Position numbers and translations under genes: made by a program. Shown one piece after another: positions 1 to 5,296 of a DNA stretch of 22,956 nucleotides. Positions within the stretch are counted from its first letter, which is position 1; each line of letters starts with the position of its first letter. Origin of the DNA: CAJLIR01 sp964408085 (GTDB lineage Bacteria; Bacillota_I; Bacilli_A; RF39; UBA660); assembly GCA_964408085.1 (NCBI GenBank), contig CAYOYB010000016.1:1-22956 (forward strand). The letters run 5' to 3'. The notes beneath the pieces are model-generated. The model saw only the letters and a program-made list of their open reading frames with translations. It ran no database searches and had not been told where the DNA came from.

Positions 1-75
1 CATTATTGCTTTAAACATACAATCATATACTCCTAATAGTAATGGATGTTTAACTTCCTCTTTTTCATCAAGCAT
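1..75 (-). CDS. partial gene reading off the left edge, function unknown
   Basis: An open frame starts at ATG 75 on the minus strand and stays open for 25 codons to the window edge. It is preceded by a strong ribosome binding site (AGGAGGTG on the minus strand, around 82-89), so the start is well supported. The visible peptide begins MLDEKEEVKHPLLLGVYDCM and continues FKAIM. The HPLL...YD.mFKai pattern faintly recalls the N-terminus of PD-(D/E)XK (Rpn/transposase-like) nucleases, but 25 residues are too few to assign a family. It lies outside the proposed left end of the mobile element and points away from it, so it is probably a chromosomal neighbour. Confidence 0.55.
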   Translation of the reverse strand, partial: MLDEKEEVKHPLLLGVYDCMFKAIM

Positions 76-125
76 TTTCTCACCTCCTGTATATAATTAT
101 TTATAAAAAGTATATAAACTCCTTC

Positions 126-140
126 TTTTAATACCAAAAA
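126..140. repeat. candidate left attachment core of the mobile element
   Basis: The 15-mer TTTTAATACCAAAAA matches TTTTAATACAAAAAA at 9560-9574 at 14 of 15 positions, in direct orientation, on the two sides of the integrase-bearing element. A T-rich run, a short spacer and an A-rich run is the kind of target Tn916-family integrases use. The region is so AT-rich that a chance match is possible, so the boundary is only a proposal. Confidence 0.3.
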
Positions 141-155
141 TATATATAATTTAAA

Positions 156-178
156 AAATCGCCTTATTTAAAGGCATA
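156..178 (-). terminator. weak hairpin with T-run, minus strand
   Basis: GCCTT (161-165) pairs with AAGGC (171-175) around a 5-nt loop. On the minus strand the stem is followed by GATTTTTT. It could stop leftward transcription leaving the element. The stem is only five base pairs, so the call is weak. Confidence 0.3.
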
Positions 179-197
179 CTCGTAATATTTCAAGTTT

Positions 198-219
198 AAT
201 TTACTACTAATTTACTACT
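198..219. repeat. tandem 11-bp repeat, probable integrase arm sites (left end)
   Basis: AATTTACTACT occurs twice back to back (198-208 and 209-219). The same 11-mer is present at 9401-9411 near the other end of the element, in the same orientation. Tn916-family integrases have an N-terminal domain that binds direct repeats inside the element ends, and this fits that role by position. The function is inferred. Confidence 0.45.
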
Positions 220-268
220 TTACAAATAAGAGCTTTGATATGTTATTGATATATTATGAGTTAAATAT

Positions 269-296
269 AAAACGACTAGCAATTACTAATCGTTTT
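269..296 (-). terminator. intrinsic terminator of the RHH regulator gene
   Basis: AAAACGA (269-275) pairs with TCGTTTT (290-296). The stem is extended by TAG/CTA after one mismatch, with a 6-nt loop. Read on the minus strand it is followed by ATATTTAA. It overlaps the stop codon of the gene at 286-489. Confidence 0.4.
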
Positions 297-489
297 CTTT
301 TGGTTTATTATTTGTTTGAACATCTTTAAAATCTATGTTTTTTATAGCAAAGTCTAGGCACTGACTTATGAGTTCATTTCTACTTATATTAATTTTACTT
401 GCTATTTTATCCAGTTCTTCTATTCTATAATCTTCAATTCTTATTGTTATAACTATTTTCTCGCTTTTTGTAGGTTGAAATCTTTTCAT
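286..489 (-). CDS. ribbon-helix-helix (Arc/CopG/MetJ-like) DNA-binding protein
   Basis: This 67-residue protein has a short beta-strand segment (KIVITIRIEDY, about residues 11-21) followed by two helices (ELDKIASKI and SRNELISQCLDFAIKNI). That is the size and layout of a ribbon-helix-helix transcription factor, which dimerises through the strand to contact DNA. The start is supported by GAGGTG on the minus strand just upstream. The gene is transcribed away from the secreted-protein/sortase operon. The 304-bp gap between them holds a perfect 7+7 inverted repeat (546-562) just upstream of the divergent promoter, so autoregulation together with control of that operon is a reasonable inference. 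A plasmid-style copy or transfer regulator, or an antitoxin without a visible toxin, are alternatives. Confidence 0.7.
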   Translation of the reverse strand: MKRFQPTKSEKIVITIRIEDYRIEELDKIASKINISRNELISQCLDFAIKNIDFKDVQTNNKPKEND

Positions 490-545
490 ATTGTCGCACC
501 TCTTTTCTTTATATATATTGTAATCTTTTTATGCTAGTAATAATA

Positions 546-562
546 TGTTCAAAAATTGAACA
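546..562. promoter_or_regulatory. inverted-repeat operator candidate
   Basis: TGTTCAAAAATTGAACA is a perfect inverted repeat with 7-bp arms and a 3-bp centre. It lies 8 bp upstream of the -35 element of the rightward promoter and about 57 bp upstream of the leftward RHH gene start. The location is typical of a repressor site between divergent genes. The RHH protein next door is the obvious but unproven ligand. Confidence 0.45.
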
Positions 563-570
563 CAAATATA

Positions 571-599
571 TTGCAATAGTTAAAAACTTATGCTAGAAT
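571..599 (+). promoter_or_regulatory. sigma-A promoter of the wall-protein/sortase operon
   Basis: TTGCAA (571-576) is followed by a 17-bp spacer and TAGAAT (594-599). This is a good vegetative promoter match with optimal spacing. The predicted start near 606 leaves a leader of about 188 nt before the ATG at 794. Confidence 0.6.
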
Positions 600-621
600 T
601 ATATTGTCGGTTGAAGTGTCT

Positions 622-663
622 ATGACCGATGTTGTAATATTATTGGTCGCAGTATGCAGTTAA
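622..663 (+). CDS. putative 13-residue leader peptide
   Basis: ATG 622 to TAA 663 encodes MTDVVILLVAVCS, a short hydrophobic peptide. It starts about 16 nt after the predicted transcription start and lies inside the attenuator stems. The upstream ribosome binding site is poor (GAAGTG, close to the ATG), so translation is not certain. Its placement across the P2 stem is the main reason to list it. It has no recognised homologue and probably acts through ribosome position rather than as a product. Confidence 0.35.
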   Translation: MTDVVILLVAVCS

Positions 664-681
664 GCCAATAATAACATTATC

Positions 682-717
682 GGAACACAAGGCAGTTTTA
701 AGTGTTCCTTATTTTTT
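682..717 (+). terminator. intrinsic terminator in the operon leader
   Basis: GGAACAC (682-688) pairs perfectly with GTGTTCC (702-708) around a 13-nt loop, followed by TTATTTTTT (709-717). It lies between the promoter at 571-599 and the first gene at 794, so it would reduce or switch off the operon unless bypassed. Confidence 0.65.
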
Positions 718-793
718 ATGGTAATAATATTCTTTACGAATAATTATTATATATTCAATAAAATTTTTATATGTTAGAAAGGAAAGAGGAAAA

Positions 794-2005
794 ATGAAAA
801 AAACAAGTAAAATTTTATTATCGGCATTAGCAGTATTTAGTATGTTCTTTACTATGACAGTTAATGCAGAAGAACAAGCACTAACAACACCACAAGAAGA
901 AACACAAGTACAAGAAACATTAAAAGATATAACATCTACTGATTTAAATACGATTTTCGCACTTATTGGCGATAATATTTCTATTTCAAGAAAAGAAAGT
1001 GAACTAGATTTTGAAAATTTAGGACTAGACAATGACCCTGTTTACTTAGAAATAAAGGAAAAACTAGAAACCAAGTTAAATTCAGAAGGTTGGGACACTA
1101 CTCATGGCAAAGAAGTATATGTTTATTATGATACGAAAAATGATAATGAGTATGATATTCATAAAGTAATTGTTGGAGTAGGACCATATACGGAAACTAT
1201 AACTGTTAATATTAATTATTCTAATAGTTCACAATTCAATACCACTGATGAAACTTATGTTAAAAATATAGTAAATAATATAAAATTCATAAAATACAAC
1301 GATAGCGACACAGTTTTTAAAATGTATGATGTAAATGCTGAAAGTACAGCCGATGCAATGAATTATGATTTTAGCAAGATAGTAAATGATAGTTCAATTA
1401 CTATTAAGAGTGCACCATATTCTGCTAGAGGTGGAGATAGAAATGGTGTAATAGGAATATTTGGTTATAATCTATTCTTTTATAAAAATGATGTATTGTA
1501 TGCTACAAAAGAGGTTAAATTAGTTAGTGCTTTTGGTACTATTTTAAATAATGCAACACCAGTTATTATGGATAAAATATATGATACTGAAGAAATTTAC
1601 AAAGAAATGGTAAAAGAATTTGAAAATAAAGGTTATACAAATATTTTAGGTGCTTACGATTTAACTGCTTATGGAACAACTTACGACAATATGAAAGTAT
1701 CATTTAATCTTGGAAGTAATAACAATGGCAAAGAAGTAATAATATTACATAAAAAGAAAGACAACACTTATGAAACATTTACAACAACAGTAGCAGACGG
1801 AAAAGCAGAAATAACAGTTAGTGAGTTTTCTCCATTTATGATAGCATTAAGTAATAATAACACTACTACTGAAAATGTAAATAAAGCACCAAACAATGCT
1901 CAAACTTCTTCAATTGATATTGTATTATACTCTATATTGGCTCTTGGCTCTTTAGTAGGAATTACTTATATACTAATTAGTAAAAAGAAAAAGGAAATAG
2001 CCTAG
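794..2005 (+). CDS. secreted cell-wall protein with class B-type sorting signal
   Basis: This 403-residue protein starts with a classical signal peptide (KK, hydrophobic core, predicted cleavage after VNA at about residue 25). It ends with a sorting signal: NAQTS (368-372), a hydrophobic span (about 374-396) and a KKKKE tail. NAQTS resembles the NPQTN/NPKTN motifs used by class B sortases rather than LPXTG. The central part is Asp/Asn/Tyr-rich and contains no domain I recognise. The region before the anchor (VSEFSPFMIAL, about 344-354) matches a short segment common near the anchors of Gram-positive surface proteins. The start is backed by GGAAAGAGG. A class B sortase gene follows 26 bp later, so this is very likely its dedicated substrate. 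The role at the surface (adhesion, receptor, exclusion of other elements) cannot be read from sequence. Confidence 0.75.
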   Translation: MKKTSKILLSALAVFSMFFTMTVNAEEQALTTPQEETQVQETLKDITSTDLNTIFALIGDNISISRKESELDFENLGLDNDPVYLEIKEKLETKLNSEGWDTTHGKEVYVYYDTKNDNEYDIHKVIVGVGPYTETITVNINYSNSSQFNTTDETYVKNIVNNIKFIKYNDSDTVFKMYDVNAESTADAMNYDFSKIVNDSSITIKSAPYSARGGDRNGVIGIFGYNLFFYKNDVLYATKEVKLVSAFGTILNNATPVIMDKIYDTEEIYKEMVKEFENKGYTNILGAYDLTAYGTTYDNMKVSFNLGSNNNGKEVIILHKKKDNTYETFTTTVADGKAEITVSEFSPFMIALSNNNTTTENVNKAPNNAQTSSIDIVLYSILALGSLVGITYILISKKKKEIA

Positions 2006-2018
2006 TTGCTATTTCTTT
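1993..2018 (+). terminator. hairpin overlapping the stop codon, partial terminator or processing site
   Basis: GAAATAGC (1994-2001) pairs perfectly with GCTATTTC (2008-2015) around a 6-nt loop containing the stop codon. A mixed T-rich tract follows (TTTCTATTTT). It may set the ratio between the abundant wall protein and its sortase by partial termination. Confidence 0.4.
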
Positions 2019-2031
2019 CTATTTTAGGACT

Positions 2032-2793
2032 ATGAAAAGAAAAATTAAAGTTAAAAATATTATACTGATTTTATTTATAATAGTGTTCCTATTCTCTACT
2101 ACTAAAATTGTGTTATTTATAGTAGATTTATATAAAAATAAAAATTCAACAAAAGAATTGATACAAGATGTTATCAATATAGAAATTGAAGAAGATAGTC
2201 AAAAAGAAGTATTTAAAATTGACTTTGAAAAATTACTATCTATCAATAATGATACTATTGGTTGGATAAGATTTAATAATGATCAGGTAAATAACCCTAT
2301 CGTACAAACAAAAGATAATTCATATTATTTAAAAAGGTCTTTTGATAAATCATATAATCAAGCAGGAGCAATATTCATGGACTATCGAAACACATCTTTT
2401 AATGATAGAAATGTTGTATTATTCGGTCATGCTATGTTAGACGACACCATGTTTGGCTCATTGAAAGATATATTTAACAATGATTTTTTTGATACAAAAG
2501 AAAATAACTATATTCAAATATATAACAAAGACAATGAACTTCTAACTTATCAAATATTTAGTTATTATATAATTGAAAAGGAAGAATATTATATAACTAC
2601 CTCATTTAATAGTGATAATGATTTTAATAAATTTATTGATACCATTATAAAAAGAAGTTATAAAAAGTTTGATGTTGAAGTATCTACAAATGATAATATA
2701 CTTACACTTTCTACTTGCTCGGGAACGGGTGGAACATCTAAAAGAAAAGTTATTCATGCTAAAAGAATACAAGATATTAAAGAACAAAATTAA
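2032..2793 (+). CDS. class B sortase
   Basis: This 253-residue membrane-anchored cysteine transpeptidase has an N-terminal transmembrane helix at about 10-31. The catalytic set is visible: His133 in VLFGHAM, Cys229 in TLSTCS and Arg238 in the segment leading to KVIHAKRI. The helix-rich insertion between His and Cys and the TLSTC...VIHAKR ending are typical of sortase B. It would cleave sorting signals at the Thr of an NPQTN-like motif and join the protein to the cell-wall cross-bridge. The neighbouring wall protein ending in NAQTS is the apparent substrate. The ribosome binding site (AGGAC, very close to the ATG) is poor, so expression may rely on coupling with the upstream gene. It is unusual cargo for a small element without its own secretion channel. 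Confidence 0.88.
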   Translation: MKRKIKVKNIILILFIIVFLFSTTKIVLFIVDLYKNKNSTKELIQDVINIEIEEDSQKEVFKIDFEKLLSINNDTIGWIRFNNDQVNNPIVQTKDNSYYLKRSFDKSYNQAGAIFMDYRNTSFNDRNVVLFGHAMLDDTMFGSLKDIFNNDFFDTKENNYIQIYNKDNELLTYQIFSYYIIEKEEYYITTSFNSDNDFNKFIDTIIKRSYKKFDVEVSTNDNILTLSTCSGTGGTSKRKVIHAKRIQDIKEQN

Positions 2794-2804
2794 ATAATAA
2801 TATA

Positions 2805-2853
2805 GAAGTAGTATTTATAAATGTTTTAAAAATTAGATACTACTTTTATTTTT
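2805..2853 (+). terminator. intrinsic terminator after the sortase gene
   Basis: AAGTAGTAT (2806-2814) pairs perfectly with ATACTACTT (2837-2845), followed by TTATTTTT. The loop is long (22 nt) but the stem is clear. Confidence 0.6.
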
Positions 2854-2875
2854 GAAATAAAGAGGTGTTGAAAAA

Positions 2876-3172
2876 ATGGCAAAGAACGATAAAGAATTAG
2901 TTAATAAGGTAATAGATTTATGCTTATTGCACGAAATAGACGAATCTAACCTTTATTTAAAAATGTTAGATAATCAAATAAAGTTTTATCAAAGTCAAAT
3001 AAATTTTTTAGAAGATACTAAACCTTTCTTCTTTCAAAAGAAAAAATTAGAAGAACATAACAAAAAAATTGAAGAATACGAACAAAAAATTTGTGATACT
3101 TATAAAAAAATGGGCGAAGAAGCAAATTGTATAATTGAAATGCAAAAGAGCATTGATAATACATCAAAATAA
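2876..3172 (+). CDS. small coiled-coil protein, unknown function
   Basis: This 98-residue soluble protein has no signal peptide or membrane segment. Residues about 28-75 are strongly charged with heptad-like spacing (LDNQIKFYQSQINFLE, then KKLEEHNKKIEEYEQKI), suggesting a coiled-coil hairpin. The start is well supported by AGAGGTG 10 bp upstream. Terminators flank it on both sides, so it appears to be transcribed alone, or by read-through from the sortase operon. I do not recognise a family. Position within the cargo region suggests an element-specific accessory role. Confidence 0.6.
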   Translation: MAKNDKELVNKVIDLCLLHEIDESNLYLKMLDNQIKFYQSQINFLEDTKPFFFQKKKLEEHNKKIEEYEQKICDTYKKMGEEANCIIEMQKSIDNTSK

Positions 3173-3207
3173 AAATTATGGATCAATTAAAGTCCATAAT
3201 TTTTTTA
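3173..3207. terminator. bidirectional intrinsic terminator
   Basis: AAATTATGGA (3173-3182) pairs perfectly with TCCATAATTT (3193-3202) around a 10-nt loop, with T-runs on both strands. It separates the convergent genes at 2876-3172 (+) and 3218-4192 (-). Confidence 0.75.
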
Positions 3208-3217
3208 TATCAATTTT

Positions 3218-4192
3218 TTAAAGTTGCTTTTTATAATCTTCAAGAAAATTCTTATATTTCATAAGTGTTTTTATATTTACTTTTTTTCCTTTTGGTTCAT
3301 AATTTTCACGTTCTTTTTTAAAATCTAGCCATACAGTATTTTCGCTTTCTTCTTCTTCAACATCATAATCAGTAAAATCATGAAATAATTTATCATATAT
3401 TGCTTTATTAAGGTCTTGTATATCTTTTGTTAATTTTTTAATTACTTGTTTACAATTACTCTTTTCTCTTTCACAATATTTTTCTCTTGATACTTTTGTA
3501 CTAAAAAAATATTTTTCACAATTTTCACATTTTTTAATATCATTATATCCATGTAAAACTAAAAAATGTAAAACAGCAAATATAACATCAGCTATTGTAT
3601 AGCAATTATAAATATATTTATGAGGTTTTTTATCAATATTCTTTAAATCTAATTCATCAAATCTACAATAATAATTTAAGGGAACATATCTATATTTAAT
3701 ATTATTCTTTTTATTGACTTTTAAGCAAGTTAATTTTTTATATGCTATTGTATAATCTAATCTTAAGTTAAAATATAATCTTATTTTTTCTATCTCTTTA
3801 ATAGAAACTATGTTATTATTTTTAATCATATTGTTAATATAATTTACAAGCAAAAAGTAAGCTCCATCTTCAGACTTATCCATTTTAAAACGTATTCCAA
3901 AAGCATTTTCACTTTTTATTGAAGTATTGATTACATTTTTATCTTCTTTTAAATCTTTATCTTTAGAACTTAAACTTCTTAAATCACACAAAACTGTTAA
4001 AGGGTTAAATATTGATTTATCTTTAATAGCAATATTTAGTAATTGTTCTAATTTTTTTGAAGAAAATAAATTTATTATTTCATGAATTGTATTATTTTTT
4101 TTAAAAATATTGCCACTTTTTAATTTTGTTATACTACCCAATATTTTATTATTATCTTTCTCAATCTCAACTATATATTCAAATTTGTTCAT
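3218..4192 (-). CDS. four-cysteine zinc-finger-like protein, unknown function
   Basis: This 324-residue protein has one clear landmark, a C-terminal metal-site pattern: Cys222 and Cys225 in KCENCEKYFF, then Cys240 and Cys247, giving C-x2-C-x14-C-x6-C. A Lys/Glu-rich helix and an acidic stretch (DVEEEESE) follow. The YFFSTK...KYC context resembles short treble-clef fingers found in several uncharacterised Firmicutes families (DUF6076-like, from memory and unverified). The start lies after a GGGGGTG ribosome binding site. It is the only element gene besides the RHH regulator on the minus strand. It is convergent with the coiled-coil gene and divergent from the mobility operon, which is typical of independently acquired cargo or a regulator. 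Nucleic-acid binding is inferred from the finger only. Confidence 0.55.
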   Translation of the reverse strand: MNKFEYIVEIEKDNNKILGSITKLKSGNIFKKNNTIHEIINLFSSKKLEQLLNIAIKDKSIFNPLTVLCDLRSLSSKDKDLKEDKNVINTSIKSENAFGIRFKMDKSEDGAYFLLVNYINNMIKNNNIVSIKEIEKIRLYFNLRLDYTIAYKKLTCLKVNKKNNIKYRYVPLNYYCRFDELDLKNIDKKPHKYIYNCYTIADVIFAVLHFLVLHGYNDIKKCENCEKYFFSTKVSREKYCEREKSNCKQVIKKLTKDIQDLNKAIYDKLFHDFTDYDVEEEESENTVWLDFKKERENYEPKGKKVNIKTLMKYKNFLEDYKKQL

Positions 4193-4282
4193 AAAACACC
4201 CCCAAAATATAAGTATAAAATTTAAAAAAGTATTTTAAATTTAGTACGTTATACAATATAAAATTTTTATGTTATCTTGTTA

Positions 4283-4310
4283 TTGCAAACGGAAATTGTC
4301 GCGATAAATA
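4283..4310 (+). promoter_or_regulatory. possible promoter of the mobility operon
   Basis: TTGCAA (4283-4288) is followed by a 16-bp spacer and TAAATA (4305-4310). The -10 is only a partial match. The predicted start, near 4317-4321, coincides with the start of the structured leader, which supports the assignment. Confidence 0.35.
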
Positions 4311-4318
4311 GTTTGCAA
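4283..4318. repeat. inverted repeat around the mobility-operon promoter
   Basis: TTGCAAAC (4283-4290) and GTTTGCAA (4311-4318) form perfect 8-bp arms separated by 20 bp. They overlap and flank the proposed -35/-10 region, so they could be an operator. Confidence 0.45.
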
Positions 4319-4320
4319 AT

Positions 4321-4490
4321 ACAAGAGAGTTGTTAGAAAGATTATAACATCTATAAACTTAAAATACAATTCTCATGTAATAAGCAAAGAGAGAAATACC
4401 ACGTTAAAAAAGGTCGTTTAACTTATATTAACCTATATTCAAGTAATTGAACGTTCTCTCTAGGGTAAGTTAAACGTAATATAATGGAGG
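4321..4490 (+). ncRNA. structured leader with interleaved helices upstream of the mobility operon
   Basis: Three helices can be drawn. P1 pairs 4321-4333 with 4366-4378 (12 of 13 positions, one of them G-U). P2 pairs AGAGAGAA (4388-4395) with TTCTCTCT (4454-4461), extended by ACGTT (4401-4405) with AACGT (4450-4454). P3 pairs CGTTTAACTTA (4415-4425) perfectly with TAAGTTAAACG (4466-4476). P2 and P3 interleave (5'-5'-3'-3'), so they form a pseudoknot or exclude each other. P3 ends 9 nt before the GGAGG that starts the gene at 4497. No terminator T-run follows. A translational switch, a structural RNA or a single-strand origin are all possible. No known RNA family was recognised. Confidence 0.5.
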
Positions 4491-4496
4491 AAAAAT

Positions 4497-4817
4497 ATGG
4501 ATTTTAAAGTAAATGATATCGTAGTAGATTTTAAAGCTACTTTTGGTAATAATTTTGGTGTTTTAGATGTTGAAGAAAAAGCAGTGTATAAAGACAACAA
4601 AAAGACAAATGAGACATATTTTACAACGATTATTACTTGTTTGGATAAGCGTATGAAAAGATTTTCAATAAAAAGTAGTACACCATTTGTTGCTACTCCA
4701 CCAGAAAATGACATCATACCAGTTACTTTAGTTAATGCAGTTGCAAAACCTTATGTAATGAATAATCAATTAGGTTTTACTGTAACTGTTGACGATATTA
4801 AAGTTATTAAAGACTAG
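4497..4817 (+). CDS. small conserved-type element protein (DUF961/Tn916 Orf22-23-like)
   Basis: This 106-residue soluble protein is rich in beta-strand-type sequence (alternating hydrophobic residues). An early ATFGN motif (about residues 14-18) resembles the TFG signature of the small proteins that precede the FtsK-like gene in Tn916 (Orf22/Orf23, DUF961 family). The likeness is from memory and short, so it is tentative. The gene starts at ATG 4497 after a strong GGAGG. It is first in a same-strand series with the TPR-like gene, the coupling ATPase, the HUH endonuclease, xis and int. By position it is the early gene of the mobility operon. Its biochemical role is not established in the family as far as I know. 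Confidence 0.5.
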   Translation: MDFKVNDIVVDFKATFGNNFGVLDVEEKAVYKDNKKTNETYFTTIITCLDKRMKRFSIKSSTPFVATPPENDIIPVTLVNAVAKPYVMNNQLGFTVTVDDIKVIKD

Positions 4818-4849
4818 AGGGCTTAATCGCCCCTCTCCCTTATGGGAGA
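4816..4849 (+). repeat. twin overlapping hairpins, first copy
   Basis: AGAGGGC (4816-4822) pairs with GCCCCTCT (4829-4836) with one bulged C and loop TTAATC. TCTCCC (4834-4839) pairs with GGGAGA (4844-4849) around TTAT. The two stems share 4834-4836. The same architecture recurs at 5244-5280 in the next gap. No T-run follows, so it is not a terminator. RNA processing or stability control is a possibility. Confidence 0.5.
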
Positions 4850-4880
4850 AAATAAAATTGAAAAATAAAGGAGAGATTTT

Positions 4881-5237
4881 ATGAATTATAATTCTAATGA
4901 AATAGAAAATTTAAAATTGATAAGAGATAGGCTTTTAAAAGAAGCAGAAAGTTTAAGAAAAAATAATGAATTTCTTAAAGCCTTAAAAGCATATACTGAA
5001 AGCATAAATATTGGAGAAAAAATACAAGATTTCTCTAGGTATCATGAAGCTTATTGGGGTATGTGTCTAACATTGTATCTTGAATTGAAACAATGTAAGC
5101 ATATGAAATGGAATACTTCAATTGAGAAATTTTATGATTTAGCCATGAGGTGTGATGCGCCTTGCGAAGTTCAAGAAAAATATAGCAAATTTTATTATGA
5201 AAATATTCTATATTTAAAAGAAGAAGTTTCTAATTAA
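4881..5237 (+). CDS. small helical protein with one TPR-like unit
   Basis: This 118-residue protein contains a TPR-like helix pair at about residues 17-50: the segment RDRLLKEAESLRKNNEFLKA leads into an LKAYTESINIGE-type second helix, followed by a YHEAYWGMCL helix. This suggests a compact protein-binding scaffold. It has no signal peptide or membrane helix. The start has AAAGGAGAG upstream. It lies between the DUF961-like gene and the coupling ATPase, with twin hairpins on both sides. It has no clear equivalent in Tn916 that I recognise, so a role as an adaptor for the ATPase or endonuclease is only inferred from context. Confidence 0.5.
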   Translation: MNYNSNEIENLKLIRDRLLKEAESLRKNNEFLKALKAYTESINIGEKIQDFSRYHEAYWGMCLTLYLELKQCKHMKWNTSIEKFYDLAMRCDAPCEVQEKYSKFYYENILYLKEEVSN

Positions 5238-5243
5238 TATTTT

Positions 5244-5280
5244 AAGAGAGATTAAGTTCTCTCTTCCCTATCATTAGGGA
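5244..5280 (+). repeat. twin overlapping hairpins, second copy
   Basis: AAGAGAGA (5244-5251) pairs perfectly with TCTCTCTT (5258-5265). TCCCTA (5265-5270) pairs with TAGGGA (5275-5280) around TCAT. As in the first copy, a purine-rich stem whose loop starts TTAA is followed by a short CCC/GGG hairpin just upstream of a start codon. Part of it (TCATTAGGGA) recurs exactly at 7801-7810 before xis. Confidence 0.5.
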
Positions 5281-5296
5281 GAATAGGAGATTAAAA

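Larger units (their letters stand above)
606..717 (+). promoter_or_regulatory. structured leader, candidate translation-coupled attenuator
   Basis: The leader holds three competing elements. Stem P1 pairs 607-612 with 624-629. Stem P2 pairs CCGAT (626-630) with ATCGG (679-683) and TATTATTGG (638-646) with CCAATAATA (665-673). Stem P3 is the terminator at 682-717. P1 and P2 share 626-629, and P2 and P3 share 682-683, so neighbouring stems exclude each other. A 13-codon ORF (622-663) runs through the whole 5' arm of P2 and stops just before its 3' arm. This geometry is that of an attenuator sensed by leader-peptide translation. No T-box or other known riboswitch motif was recognised. The regulatory signal is unknown. 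Confidence 0.5.

Noticed and set aside
286..489. RHH protein as the antitoxin of a toxin-antitoxin pair
   Set aside because: No toxin-sized gene overlaps or adjoins it on the minus strand. The only neighbour on that side is the partial gene at 1-75, more than 200 bp away and outside the proposed element end.
606..793. T-box or other known riboswitch in the sortase-operon leader
   Set aside because: No T-box consensus (AAGGGTGGNACC-type) or other familiar riboswitch core is present. The leader-peptide attenuator model fits better.
709..1032. Minus-strand 107-codon open frame overlapping the wall-protein start
   Set aside because: It is a low-complexity shadow of the plus-strand gene with no ribosome binding site. 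The plus-strand gene has a signal peptide and sorting signal.
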